Shown here: positions 49,006 to 57,875 of the stretch, piece by piece | How the letters are laid out: the number at the start of each line of letters is the position of its first letter | Position numbering within the stretch: position 1 is the first letter of the stretch | Source of the DNA: Photobacterium piscicola | GTDB lineage: Bacteria; Pseudomonadota; Gammaproteobacteria; Enterobacterales; Vibrionaceae | Direction of reading: 5' to 3' | Length of the DNA: 64,000 bases | NCBI RefSeq assembly: GCF_900166965.1 | Contig: NZ_FUZI01000002.1 | Coordinates: 186,001-250,000, forward strand | The notes under the pieces: generated by a model | What the model saw: the letters and a program-made list of their open reading frames with translations, nothing else | Database searches by the model: none | What the model was told of the DNA's origin: nothing | Made by a program: the position numbers and the translations under genes

Positions 49006-49034
49006 GCTGTCATCAATCAAATATTGGTGACAGC
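49006..49034 (+). terminator. Stem-loop at the end of the trp operon
   Basis: A 12-bp stem (GCTGTCATCAAT / ATTGGTGACAGC, one G-U pair), 5-nt loop, 21 bp after trpA. It has no U-tract, so it is either a 3'-end stabiliser or part of a Rho-dependent terminator. Confidence 0.5.
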
Positions 49035-49123
49035 GGTATCATCATCCCCATCAAAATCGATTTTTTCATTAAGCTCATGGAACAGGTATACTCCTGTTAA
49101 TTATCTTTAATGAGTTGGTACCA

Positions 49124-49663
49124 ATGAAACAAATTATAGAATTTATTCCATTACTGATCTTTTTTGTATTATTTAAAACTAATGGTATTTTTGTCGCGAC
49201 AGGTGCATTAATTATTACAACGGCAATCCAATTGATCGTTACGTGGTTTATCTATAAAAAAATAGAAAAAATGCAGTTAATCACCTTTGTGATGGTCGCT
49301 ATCTTTGGTGGATTAACACTGTTTTTGCATGATGAAAACTTCATTAAATGGAAAGTTACCATTATCTATGGTCTATTTGCTCTCGCACTGCTTGTCAGTC
49401 AGATCATGCATAAACCATTAATTAAATCGATGCTAGGTAAAGAGATCACCCTTCCTGATAACGTTTGGTTACGTATCAATTTTGCATGGACAATATTTTT
49501 TGTTGTTTGTGCTATTGTAAACATTTATATTGCATTCAATTTTCCGCTTGATGTCTGGGTGGATTTCAAAGTATTTGGTTTATTAGCGTTAACGCTGCTA
49601 TTTACTTTTGTGACGGGTGGCTATATTTATCGCCACTTACCTAAAAGCCCTGATGATAAATAA
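49124..49663 (+). CDS. yciB: Inner-membrane septation protein YciB
   Basis: The 179-residue protein has five or six helices and matches E. coli Yci[38 protein letters not shown] and GYIYRHLP. YciB (IspZ/IspA-like) interacts with divisome and elongasome proteins and helps keep envelope integrity. The start ATG 49124 is preferred over the TTG at 49115. It begins a run yciB-yciA-(gap)-yciI, in the same order as in enterobacteria downstream of trp. Confidence 0.92.
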   Translation: MKQIIEFIPLLIFFVLFKTNGIFVATGALIITTAIQLIVTWFIYKKIEKMQLITFVMVAIFGGLTLFLHDENFIKWKVTIIYGLFALALLVSQIMHKPLIKSMLGKEITLPDNVWLRINFAWTIFFVVCAIVNIYIAFNFPLDVWVDFKVFGLLALTLLFTFVTGGYIYRHLPKSPDDK

Positions 49664-49676
49664 AGTTGTATAGCCG

Positions 49677-50078
49677 ATGACTACTGAAAACAATATCCCT
49701 CGTGGACAGCTTCTACTTCGTACATTAGCGATGCCTGCCGATACCAATGCAAATGGTGATATTTTTGGTGGTTGGATCATGTCGCAACTGGATCTTGCAG
49801 GCGCTATTTTAGCCAAAGAGATTTCTCGCGGTCGTGTGGTTACCGTTTCAGTTGATAAAATAGAATTTAAAGCCCCCGTTGGTGTTGGTGATGTGGTTTG
49901 TTGTCACGGTGAATGTAAGCGCATCGGTAATACATCTATGAGTGTCGGCCTTGAGGTATGGGTAAAACCTGTTGCTGTTGATGGCATCGGTGAACGTTAC
50001 CGCGTCTGTGAAGCGACATTTAATTATGTCGCTATTAACAGTGAAGGCCGCCCGCGTAAGATTGAAATTACGCAATAA
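49677..50078 (+). CDS. yciA: Acyl-CoA thioesterase YciA
   Basis: A 133-residue hotdog-fold thioesterase of broad acyl-CoA range. The active-site loop is NANGDIFGGWIMSQLDLAGA near 23-42, with catalytic Asp or Asn, and VGDVVCCHGEC follows. It starts 13 bp after yciB, so the two are probably cotranscribed. A terminator follows. Confidence 0.94.
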   Translation: MTTENNIPRGQLLLRTLAMPADTNANGDIFGGWIMSQLDLAGAILAKEISRGRVVTVSVDKIEFKAPVGVGDVVCCHGECKRIGNTSMSVGLEVWVKPVAVDGIGERYRVCEATFNYVAINSEGRPRKIEITQ

Positions 50079-50090
50079 TCCTTCCCAATA

Positions 50091-50140
50091 AAAAAGCACT
50101 TAATTAACACTAAGCACTGACTACGGTTGGTGCTTTTTAT
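50091..50140 (+). terminator. Terminator after yciA
   Basis: The right arm GTGCTTTTT can pair either with AAAAAGCAC at 50091-50099 or with AAGCAC at 50112-50117; a T-rich tail follows. Either fold gives a plausible terminator 12-34 bp after yciA. Confidence 0.65.
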
Positions 50141-50254
50141 TATTTGCTTAAATCTACTTGTCCATGTTCAATATTTAGTTAGTATGGGGAATACTAAAAA
50201 CAACACGATGAATAATTCGTTGTTTAAACCATAACTAAATAGGGAATGCCGACG

Positions 50255-50554
50255 ATGTGGTATGTGATTTTTTCTCAAGACGTTGAAAATAGTTTAGAGC
50301 GTCGCATGAGCGTACGTGAACAACATCTAGCTCGCTTAAAAGAACTTCAACAACAAGATCGTTTATTAGTCGCAGGACCAATGCCTGCCATTGATGATGA
50401 AAATCCAGGTGAGGCAGGCTTTACTGGTTCAACGGTCATTGCTAAATTTGAATCGCTAGAACAAGCACAACAATGGGCCAATGCTGATCCGTATATTGAT
50501 GCCGGTGTCTACGCCAATGTTATTGTTAAACCATTCAAAAAAGTTTTACCTTAA
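50255..50554 (+). CDS. yciI: YciI-like protein
   Basis: A 99-residue dimeric ferredoxin-fold protein (DGPF/YCII family). Motifs are [45 protein letters not shown] and DPYIDAGVY with the His-Asp putative active-site pair. The cellular role is unknown. ATG 50255 is chosen by homology and by GGGA upstream; an ATG at 50246 would leave no spacer. A lipoprotein gene follows 19 bp later, probably in the same operon. Confidence 0.9.
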   Translation: MWYVIFSQDVENSLERRMSVREQHLARLKELQQQDRLLVAGPMPAIDDENPGEAGFTGSTVIAKFESLEQAQQWANADPYIDAGVYANVIVKPFKKVLP

Positions 50555-50573
50555 ATCTATTCAGGATTAACCA

Positions 50574-50975
50574 GTGAACCTAACTACAACAAAAAAATGG
50601 CTTATCGCCGCTGTTGGCCTTTTCATCCTTGGTGGCTGTGCTTCACACGATCAACAAATGGTCGCTGAATCATTAGCACAATCACGAGCAGCTGCGATTG
50701 ATAGTAAAGCACCCTATCCTAAAATAGATGCTTACCAAATCACTCAAGCTTATGCGAGTAAAAACACGGTAAAAATCAACATCATCTATGGTGGTAATGG
50801 GCGTGTAAAACCGACAACAGCGATAAAAACGGCCAGTGCTAATTACTGTAACAACGCTGAATTAATGCCACTATTTAAACATGGCGTTGATTATCTTATT
50901 ACTATTCGTGATGTCAGCGGCCGACAGTTAGTCTCACAAACTATTTCAGAACAATCTTGTGAAGCACTAAAATAA
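50574..50975 (+). CDS. Lipoprotein, probable GspS/AspS-type pilotin
   Basis: The 133-residue protein has a clear lipoprotein signal (LFILGGCAS, Cys22). The mature part contains two cysteines (NYCNN and EQSCE) that could form a disulfide, and the block KNTVKINIIYGGNGRVKP ... GVDYLITIRDVSGRQLV. This resembles the AspS/GspS pilotins of Vibrio type II secretion, which steer the secretin to the outer membrane. No secretion genes are near, which is also the case for AspS in vibrios. It starts with GTG at 50574 after AGGA and ends at a strong terminator. Confidence 0.6.
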   Translation: MNLTTTKKWLIAAVGLFILGGCASHDQQMVAESLAQSRAAAIDSKAPYPKIDAYQITQAYASKNTVKINIIYGGNGRVKPTTAIKTASANYCNNAELMPLFKHGVDYLITIRDVSGRQLVSQTISEQSCEALK

Positions 50976-50998
50976 TCTACGCCGTATATTATAAAAAT

Positions 50999-51058
50999 CC
51001 CTAACCAATGAATTGCTCCAATATAATTGAGCATTGCTGGTTAGGGCTTTTTATTTTT
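50999..51058 (+). terminator. Terminator after the pilotin-like lipoprotein gene
   Basis: A branched stem: outer CCCTAACCA / TGGTTAGGG and inner TGCTC / GAGCA, followed by CTTTTTATTTTTT. It lies 24 bp after the stop. Confidence 0.88.
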
Positions 51059-51071
51059 TATCCCGTCATAA

Positions 51072-52073
51072 CTATTCTACCGGAATACTTTCTACATCAA
51101 TAGCATCATTAATCTGCACTTCAAATGCACGCAACCGCTTATAAATCGACATTAATTCAACAATCGTACTCCATGAGTGCACCAAAAATTGAAAAGACTC
51201 TTCTACTTTTCCAAACGCCCTGAGTATCTGTTGTAATACACCCAAAGTTAATGCGCCTGAAATAATAGCAGGGCCCAATGCGATATAAGGCACTATCACG
51301 GTATATTGAATATATGACCATTTTGCGATATCAAAATATAAATAATGACGATAAAGATTAAAGTAATTTTTACGAACATTAAAAAAGAGGTCTTTTACAG
51401 TTTCAGGTTTGGCGCGATGGGCGTTATCTTCACCAAACACGAGTTCTTTACGATAAGCGGCTTCTACTTTTTGATTCTTAAATTCTAACCCTGGTAATCG
51501 AATACCAACAATCGCCAATAATACTGTGCCAAATAATGCTGAGATAATGGCTAAATATACCAATGATCGATCAACACTGCCTATCCATGGTAATTCAGTA
51601 ACATTCTCACTTAACGTCCATAGAATAGGTAAAAACGCAACTAGCGTCATTAAGGATCGCATAAAGCTCACCCCTAGACTTTCGACTATACGTGCAAAAC
51701 GCATCGTATCTTCTTGAACTCGCTGAGATGCCCCTTCAATATGACTAATTTTGTCCCAATGCTTCATGTAATAATCATTCATTGCGGTACGCCAACGAAA
51801 AACATAATGGCGAACGAAGAAATCAAGAATAACGGCAATAATGATATACACTGACACAATATTGAAAAACTCAATACACCCCGCTAAAAACTCATCAAAT
51901 GTCACTGCATTGGGCTTAGCTAATGCCTTTTGAATAAGATCATAAAAACTACCAAACCATTCATTCACTTCTACGTCTATCTGCACTTTATACCAAGTAA
52001 CATATAAAATAATGGCACTACCGACAATCGACCATAAAAACCACCGACGATCGAGAAAGAACGATTTAAACAT
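51072..52073 (-). CDS. SbmA/BacA-family transporter, N-terminally short
   Basis: The 333-residue membrane protein aligns from its start with about residue 85 of E. coli SbmA and then to the end: YDLIQKAL, FFVRHYVFRWRTAMNDYYM, HIEGASQRVQEDTMRFA, GIRLPGLEFKNQ and VEAAYRKELVFGED, LVELMSIYKRLR-like. SbmA/BacA proteins are proton-driven importers of peptides such as microcin B17 and bleomycin. The first two helices of SbmA are absent. The start ATG has AAGGA 9 nt upstream, so the shorter form looks genuine rather than misread. Whether it transports the same substrates is unknown. Confidence 0.85.
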   Translation of the reverse strand: MFKSFFLDRRWFLWSIVGSAIILYVTWYKVQIDVEVNEWFGSFYDLIQKALAKPNAVTFDEFLAGCIEFFNIVSVYIIIAVILDFFVRHYVFRWRTAMNDYYMKHWDKISHIEGASQRVQEDTMRFARIVESLGVSFMRSLMTLVAFLPILWTLSENVTELPWIGSVDRSLVYLAIISALFGTVLLAIVGIRLPGLEFKNQKVEAAYRKELVFGEDNAHRAKPETVKDLFFNVRKNYFNLYRHYLYFDIAKWSYIQYTVIVPYIALGPAIISGALTLGVLQQILRAFGKVEESFQFLVHSWSTIVELMSIYKRLRAFEVQINDAIDVESIPVE

Positions 52074-52257
52074 AACTACACATCCTTAATGTATTTTGAT
52101 TAAGTGCACCCCTTGCACTGCAAATAGAATCAATTGATCTTATTGTTAATCACTTATTTTAGTATTTGTCACCAAACTCCAAAACGCAACAAGTACACCA
52201 CAATAAAGGTCATATAATTCATTATAATAAACAAATCACTGCTAATTTTAGATAAAA

Positions 52258-52307
52258 AAATCCCTTATTTACTCTTAACTAAAACTAGTGGAGTCGATAA
52301 GGGATTT
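52258..52307 (-). terminator. Terminator of the methyltransferase gene
   Basis: An 11-bp outer stem (AAATCCCTTAT / ATAAGGGATTT) with an inner ACTC / GAGT, followed on the minus strand by a U-run, 33 bp after the stop at 52341. Confidence 0.8.
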
Positions 52308-52340
52308 CTTATTTTAACGATTTATATCATCGCTATAAAC

Positions 52341-53282
52341 TTAGCTCTGGCGCTCAAAAACTAAGGCTTTAAGCCCTGCTTCTGGTTCTATATCTTTAAA
52401 TTCAGCCGGGTTTTCTAAACGATGAGAGAACACCATATCTGGCGCTTCAGCAGCCATGCCATCAATCAAAAATTGACTGGTTAACGTCGGATCATTAACG
52501 CAGGCTAAAACAACACCATCAGCAGTTAATAATTCAGGCAAGCGACGTAAAATCTTTTGGTAATCTTTAGTCAGAGCAAAGCTGCCTTTTTGAAATGATG
52601 GCGGATCAATAATGATTAAATCATAAGGCCCCATCTTGCGTACTTTACCCCATGACTTAAATAACTCATGGCCTAAGAAACTCACTTTCTTTAAATCATG
52701 GTTATTGAGGTGATGGTTATCACGACCACGACTTAATGCCGCTTTGGCCATATCAAGATTCACCACATAATCTGCGCCACCAGCAATGGCTGCCACAGAA
52801 AAGCCACAAGTATAAGCAAATAAATTCAGTACTCGTTTACCCGCAGCATGCTCACGCACCCAGTCACGGCCATAACGCATATCAAGAAATAGACCGTTAT
52901 TTTGATTACGACCTAAATCTAATTTATAGGTTAACCCACTTTCAATGACATCTTGATAATCAGAACTTTGTCCCCACAACACTTCCATTGGCGAACCTTG
53001 ACGATCACGGTGTTGGAGTAATAAAGAACGGGCACCGCTAGCTTGCCAAGCTTCTGTTTGCGTCAATTTAACCAACAAATCCGTCAATGCTTGCATAAAA
53101 TCAGCATCAGGTTCTTTGAATAAGGAAACCAGTACTTGCCCTTGAAGCCAATCAACCGTAATTTGTTCCAGCCCTAGCCAACAGCGACCGCGGCCATGAA
53201 ACAATCGGCGAACTTCTGACGGTGGTGTTGCTAAAGCCGTTAATAAATGGGCTTCTAAAGTAGGTAACGCGCTAATTTCCAT
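52341..53282 (-). CDS. Class I SAM-dependent methyltransferase, RlmI/RlmK-like
   Basis: The 313-residue protein has the block GLFLDMRYGRDWVRE, SAM motif I in LNLFAYTCGFSVAA near 160-173, NLDMAKAALSRGRDN and the catalytic-type IIIDPPSFQKG near 240. These are typical of the SAM-dependent rRNA methyltransferases related to RlmI and the C-terminal part of RlmL. It lacks a PUA domain. The likely target is rRNA, unproven. ATG 53282 is preferred; a TTG at 53303 would add seven residues. A small basic ORF lies 84 bp upstream on the same strand. Confidence 0.82.
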   Translation of the reverse strand: MEISALPTLEAHLLTALATPPSEVRRLFHGRGRCWLGLEQITVDWLQGQVLVSLFKEPDADFMQALTDLLVKLTQTEAWQASGARSLLLQHRDRQGSPMEVLWGQSSDYQDVIESGLTYKLDLGRNQNNGLFLDMRYGRDWVREHAAGKRVLNLFAYTCGFSVAAIAGGADYVVNLDMAKAALSRGRDNHHLNNHDLKKVSFLGHELFKSWGKVRKMGPYDLIIIDPPSFQKGSFALTKDYQKILRRLPELLTADGVVLACVNDPTLTSQFLIDGMAAEAPDMVFSHRLENPAEFKDIEPEAGLKALVFERQS

Positions 53283-53366
53283 AATATCATTCAAAGTAGT
53301 CAATTAAGGCGGGCTATTCTATACGTTGCGCTCCAGAATACCAACTGCAGGAGAAAATAGAATCAT

Positions 53367-53576
53367 TTACTCAGGTTTAGCACGTAAGACATATTCAGCT
53401 GAATAATCAAGTAAACTCGTGGAATGTAGTGTCAATGTTGCTGATGATGAAAGGAAATGACGCGGAGTAGTTTCAGGTAATATCAAATATTGTTGAGCAC
53501 GATTTCGACGATGATGGGATTGACGTTTTTGTTGAGAAACTCGCATTTTCAGCGTACGTGAATGAGCACTGCGCAT
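53367..53576 (-). CDS. Small basic protein of unknown function, 69 residues
   Basis: The ATG has AGAGG 6 nt upstream, a good ribosome site, and the frame fills a gap otherwise without genes. The first 30 residues are very rich in Arg, Gln, His and Ser (RVSQQKRQSHHRRNRAQQ), the rest is Ser/Thr/Leu-rich. No signal or membrane helix. I do not recognise it. A chance ORF cannot be excluded. Confidence 0.35.
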   Translation of the reverse strand: MRSAHSRTLKMRVSQQKRQSHHRRNRAQQYLILPETTPRHFLSSSATLTLHSTSLLDYSAEYVLRAKPE

Positions 53577-53713
53577 TGTAAACCTCTAACTAATACATTC
53601 TGTATATAGTATAAATTATCAATACCAAAAAGAAATGCGCATCCACGTTTTACCAATCGATTGCTGACAATACCATCAATTACAGGTCAACTGTTGATAT
53701 TTTACTCACTCTA

Positions 53714-54400
53714 CTATTTTTTACAGGCTAATACTGGCCATGATAACGTCCAAGGTTGCTGCCATTCAGTAAATGCTTGCTGCGCCTCTGCTGTTGACCA
53801 TAATTCTCCGATACTAGGCGGACATAAAAATTGTTGCAGCTCACCTTGGTAAGGAAAACGTAAACCATAAGCATGTAAATAGCCACGATCTGCCGCTTCA
53901 TTACCATAAATATCATCACCCGTAATACCAGAGCCAACACTGCGCAATGCCACGCGAATTTGATGGGTTTTGCCTGTATGGGGTTTGCATAAAAAGATAC
54001 GCCGTCCTTCACCACCAGCAGCAGAAAAAAACTGAGTAATAGCAGGGTTTACTTTGGTCGTTTCTAATTTCCAACTACTACGACGTGAACGGGTCATATC
54101 ACCAATAACAACACCTTGTTTTTTCTTTGGTTTTTTCGTCGCAATTGCTACATAAAACTTTTCAACCCGACGCTCAGCAAAATTAGCACATAATGCAGCA
54201 GCAGCCGTTTTATTACGCCCAAGTAATAGCAACCCTGACGTCATTTTATCAAGTCGATGAATGAGATACAGTTTTTCATCACCTGTTTGCTCAGCAACAG
54301 CGGCCAGTAATGGCTGATCATTATCATCTTTATGAACACTGATCCCAGGGTGTTTATTAATAACTAAGAAATCAGAGTGCTGGTAAACAAGATCAAACAT
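53714..54400 (-). CDS. RluA-family pseudouridine synthase
   Basis: A 228-residue catalytic domain of the RluA class without an S4 domain. The active-site block is YLIHRLDKMTSGLLLLG, with the catalytic Asp, near 54-70; INKHPGISVHKD and CKPHTGKTHQIRVALRSVGSGITGDDIYG are also conserved. It fits the Vibrio/Shewanella Rlu-like subfamily of unknown RNA target and is close to TruC in form. The start ATG 54400 matches the usual N-terminus; the frame is open to 54427. Confidence 0.87.
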   Translation of the reverse strand: MFDLVYQHSDFLVINKHPGISVHKDDNDQPLLAAVAEQTGDEKLYLIHRLDKMTSGLLLLGRNKTAAAALCANFAERRVEKFYVAIATKKPKKKQGVVIGDMTRSRRSSWKLETTKVNPAITQFFSAAGGEGRRIFLCKPHTGKTHQIRVALRSVGSGITGDDIYGNEAADRGYLHAYGLRFPYQGELQQFLCPPSIGELWSTAEAQQAFTEWQQPWTLSWPVLACKK

Positions 54401-54701
54401 AATGCAAATAACGCCTTTACGGTACAAAGATGGCGCGAGTATAACCAGCCACTCAAAAAAGAAAAGTCTTGCGACCCATATTCGATTTATTATAGAACGC
54501 TAATCAGATTCAAAGACAACAACCGATAATAATATCGGTCCATTATTAAGCAGCTATTTTTTATATCAAAATGGTAATGATTCCTCAAAAATAACCTTGA
54601 TCATTCAACATAAGCATTAATGAGCACTGAATATTAGGTTTTTTTCTCATTTCAATGCACTATACATACAAATTGTATTTATATATTGATGAAGTCATTC
54701 G
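54401..54701. other. Intergenic region between the RluA-family gene and clsA
   Basis: 301 bp between divergent genes. I see no ORF, RNA gene or strong hairpin. Both promoters must lie here. Confidence 0.45.
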
Positions 54702-56162
54702 ATGGAACAGTTTTATCAAATCTTAACGTGGATCGGCATTTTCGCCTATTGGCTGTTAATTGCCGCTGTCACTGTACGCGTAGTCTTCAAACGTCGAGCT
54801 GTTGGTGTCTCCCTCGCATGGATGATGATTATTTATATCGTCCCTATTGGTGGTGTTATTGCCTACCTGCTATTTGGCGAACTTAATTTAGGAAAAAAAC
54901 GGGCTGAACGCGCGCGTGAAATGTTTTTCCCGTTTGAAAGCTGGTTTCAATGCCTGACTGATTGCCCAGGGCACATGCCTCAAAAAATGAGTGATGTTGC
55001 AAAGCCAATCAACGATCTGTGTGAAAATCGTTTTGGATTACCCGGTTTAGTCGGCAATCATCTATCATTAAAATCATCAACCGATGAGATTTTACGGGCG
55101 CTTATCGATGATATAAATAACGCTCAAGATTCGATTCATTTAGAATTTTATATCTGGAATCCAGGCGGCCTTGCTGATGAAGTGGGTGTGGCCCTGATCA
55201 AAGCGGCAAAGCGTGGTATTAGAGTTCGCGTATTGCTTGATTCTGCTGGTAGCATGCGTTTTTTCCGTTCTCATTGGCCGAAACTCATTCGCGGTGCGGG
55301 TATTGAACTTATCGAAGCACTGGCAGTTTCACCGTTCCGCATGTTCTTACGCCGCCTAGATTTACGTCAACACCGCAAAATAGTGGTTATTGATGACAAC
55401 ATTGCTTATACAGGTTCAATGAACTTAGTTGATCCTGCTTTCTTTAAAGTTGATGCAGGAGTCGGTCAATGGGTCGATGTCATGGTAAGAATCAGTGGCC
55501 CTACGGTTTCGGTGCTTAATTGTATTCAAGCATGGGATTGGGAAGTTGAGACGGGACAACGTTTTTTACCACCATTACCAACGTGTCAAATACCAACTGA
55601 AGACGAACCACAGTATGACACTGTACAAGTGATCCCTTCAGGTCCGGGTATGCCCGATGACATTATCCATCAGGTGTTGCTATTAAGTATTTACCAAGCA
55701 AAGAAAAGTATTGTTATCACCACACCTTACTTTGTGCCAAGTGAACACTTATTGCACGCAATGAAAGGTGCCGCTGAACGTAATATTGATGTTCATATTG
55801 TACTACCCGATAAAAACGATTCGACTATGGTTGAATGGGCAAGTCGTTCTTTCTTTAGTGATTTATTGAAATCAGGGGTACATATTCATCGTTTTCATGG
55901 CGGCCTATTACACACTAAATCAGTAGTGATTGATGATACTCACTGCTTAATCGGTACGGTTAACCTTGATATGCGCAGTTTATGGCTTAATTTTGAAGTC
56001 ACAATGGCGGTGGATAATCTTGAATTCACTCATAAACTAAGCCAATTGCAGCAAAGTTACATTGCCGACTCAGAGCCTGTAGATAAAGAGCAATGGGAAA
56101 AACGTTCAGTACGTAATAAATTTGGTGAACGCTTCTTCTATATGTTTAGTCCATTATTATAA
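54702..56162 (+). CDS. clsA: Cardiolipin synthase A
   Basis: ClsA makes cardiolipin from two phosphatidylglycerols in the inner membrane. The 486-residue length equals the E. coli protein. Two N-terminal helices (about 8-28 and 38-58) precede two PLD-type HKD motifs: His224-Lys226-Asp231 (HRKIVVID) and His404-Lys406-Asp411 (HTKSVVID). Each HKD is followed by a GS/GT-N pattern (GSMNL, GTVNL). No truncation. It converges on the alcohol dehydrogenase gene and shares its terminator. Confidence 0.95.
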   Translation: MEQFYQILTWIGIFAYWLLIAAVTVRVVFKRRAVGVSLAWMMIIYIVPIGGVIAYLLFGELNLGKKRAERAREMFFPFESWFQCLTDCPGHMPQKMSDVAKPINDLCENRFGLPGLVGNHLSLKSSTDEILRALIDDINNAQDSIHLEFYIWNPGGLADEVGVALIKAAKRGIRVRVLLDSAGSMRFFRSHWPKLIRGAGIELIEALAVSPFRMFLRRLDLRQHRKIVVIDDNIAYTGSMNLVDPAFFKVDAGVGQWVDVMVRISGPTVSVLNCIQAWDWEVETGQRFLPPLPTCQIPTEDEPQYDTVQVIPSGPGMPDDIIHQVLLLSIYQAKKSIVITTPYFVPSEHLLHAMKGAAERNIDVHIVLPDKNDSTMVEWASRSFFSDLLKSGVHIHRFHGGLLHTKSVVIDDTHCLIGTVNLDMRSLWLNFEVTMAVDNLEFTHKLSQLQQSYIADSEPVDKEQWEKRSVRNKFGERFFYMFSPLL

Positions 56163-56211
56163 TATAGTTAATGTACTGATAATAAATCGATAATAGCTTA
56201 AACATAAAAAC

Positions 56212-56241
56212 AAAAACGCCTCAACTAGTGAGGCGTTTTTT
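56212..56241. terminator. Bidirectional terminator clsA / iron alcohol dehydrogenase
   Basis: A 7-bp stem (CGCCTCA / TGAGGCG, loop ACTAG) with A5 on the left and T6 on the right between convergent genes. Confidence 0.92.
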
Positions 56242-56271
56242 ATGCATTATGTGTAGTAATATTAGTAATTA

Positions 56272-57420
56272 CTACATTGCAGCCATAAAGATTTGTGAAA
56301 TTTCTTCATGTGTTGCTTGCTTAGGATTAGTAAAACCACACGCATCTTTTAATGCATTATCCGCTAACAATGAAACATCTTCAGCTTTCACATTAAGCTC
56401 TTTTAAGCCCGCAGGAATACCTACATCTTGAGATAGTGCCATGATTGCATCAATTGCAGCATCTGCGCCTTGTTGTGGTGTCATTTCATTCACATTCACA
56501 CCCATAGCAGCAGCAACATCACGTAAACGCTCAGGACAAACTTGTGCGTTATAACGTTGAACATGTGGCAACAATACAGCGTTACATACGCCGTGTGGCA
56601 GATTATAAAAACCGCCTAACTGGTGCGCCATTGCGTGAACATAACCTAGTGATGCATTGTTAAATGCCATACCTGCCATAAATTGTGCATAAGCCATTTG
56701 CTCACGCGCATTTAAGTTTTGACCATCTTTAACAGCGGTACGTAAGTTGGCTTCAATCAGTTCTATTGCTTTAATAGCAACAGCATCCGTGATTGGTGTA
56801 GCTGCAATAGAAACATAAGCTTCAATAGCGTGAGTTAATGCGTCCATACCCGTTGCTGCGGTTAATGATGCGGGTTTTGCTAGCATTAATTTCGGATCAT
56901 TAACTGACATTAGCGGCGTGGTGTTCTTATCAACAATGGCCATTTTAATATGACGCGCTTCATCTGTAATAATACAGAAACGGGTCATTTCAGAAGCAGT
57001 ACCCGCGGTGGTATTAATAGCGACAACAGGTAGTTGTGGTTTTGCAGAACGGTCAACACCTTCATAATCACCAATTTGACCACCATTCGCGGCTAATAGC
57101 GCAATACCTTTTGCACAATCGTGAGGAGAGCCGCCACCTAATGAAATAACAAAGTCACAGCCGTTATCTTTTAACAGTGTTAAACCTTGATCAACATTAG
57201 TAATAGTTGGGTTTGGTTGAGTACCAGCGTAAACAACTGAATCAATTCCACGCTCAGTTAATAGCACCGCAACTTGCGAAACCACACCAATTTCGTTTAA
57301 TACTTTATCCGTTACGATTAATGCTTTTTTAAAGCCATGTGCCTTAATTGCATCTGCCGCTTCTGTTAAACAACCAGCACCCATAAAATTAACACTTGGG
57401 ATATAAAATGCACTGCTCAT
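56272..57420 (-). CDS. yiaY: Iron-containing alcohol dehydrogenase, YiaY type
   Basis: A 382-residue group III alcohol dehydrogenase. NAD-binding [11 protein letters not shown] lies at about 95-105, and the iron ligands are in [13 protein letters not shown] and [23 protein letters not shown]. The whole chain follows E. coli YiaY, which is reported to act on L-threonine and simple alcohols; FucO is a near relative. Natural substrate here is uncertain. The ATG has AAGG 9 nt upstream. It is divergent from the GH92 gene. Confidence 0.88.
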   Translation of the reverse strand: MSSAFYIPSVNFMGAGCLTEAADAIKAHGFKKALIVTDKVLNEIGVVSQVAVLLTERGIDSVVYAGTQPNPTITNVDQGLTLLKDNGCDFVISLGGGSPHDCAKGIALLAANGGQIGDYEGVDRSAKPQLPVVAINTTAGTASEMTRFCIITDEARHIKMAIVDKNTTPLMSVNDPKLMLAKPASLTAATGMDALTHAIEAYVSIAATPITDAVAIKAIELIEANLRTAVKDGQNLNAREQMAYAQFMAGMAFNNASLGYVHAMAHQLGGFYNLPHGVCNAVLLPHVQRYNAQVCPERLRDVAAAMGVNVNEMTPQQGADAAIDAIMALSQDVGIPAGLKELNVKAEDVSLLADNALKDACGFTNPKQATHEEISQIFMAAM

Positions 57421-57580
57421 AATAACTTACCTTATTTTTCAAATACTCATTATCAAATTGGTCTTTCTTATAAAACATATTTAATTAATGGCACTACCAA
57501 CTAATTCCTCTTTGGTATTTTTACGCCTTTGTTTTAAAAATCTATTTGATCTAAAACAAGCATTGAAAAAACATTGCAAC

Positions 57581-57589
57581 TTATCCACA
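57581..57589 (+). promoter_or_regulatory. DnaA box 1
   Basis: TTATCCACA, a perfect high-affinity DnaA consensus, in the same orientation as the second box 47 bp to the right. Function here unproven; no origin-like context. Confidence 0.4.
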
Positions 57590-57619
57590 AGAATATGAAC
57601 TAGATCGCAAAACGATCAT

Positions 57620-57647
57620 TATATTGTTTATCCACACGAACAATATA
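57620..57647. promoter_or_regulatory. Palindromic operator candidate containing DnaA box 2
   Basis: A perfect 9-bp inverted repeat (TATATTGTT / AACAATATA) with a 10-bp spacer. The second DnaA consensus TTATCCACA (57628-57636) runs from its left arm into the spacer. The size and symmetry suit a dimeric repressor of the flanking yiaY or GH92 gene. Confidence 0.45.
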
Positions 57648-57875
57648 ATTCATCAAGGAAACATTATTTCTGCTTAAACGCCCCATGAAGCAGTATCACG
57701 TTTCAATTTAATCGGTACAAAAGTCCAGTAAATGATTGTTTTATCATCTTACTACCACAGTGATTCCCCCCTACTATGCGATTAACACAGCATCTTATTA
57801 CTCTTACCTCTTGAGAATGTTCACTCTTGGTCGATGTGAAAATTCCTGCACTACATATTTGTTAGGTGGAACATT

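Larger units (their letters stand above)
57421..57875. other. Divergent regulatory region yiaY / GH92 gene
   Basis: 455 bp with no ORF. It contains two perfect DnaA boxes, a GATCG-N5-CGATC inverted repeat at 57603-57617 and a 9-bp inverted repeat at 57620-57647. Confidence 0.6.

Noticed and set aside
56228..56431. A 67-codon frame antisense to the end of the alcohol dehydrogenase gene
   Set aside because: It starts within the terminator hairpin and is a shadow of yiaY.
57560..57660. A chromosome or plasmid replication origin
   Set aside because: There are only two DnaA boxes, no 13-mer AT array and no replication genes nearby; regulatory sites are more likely.
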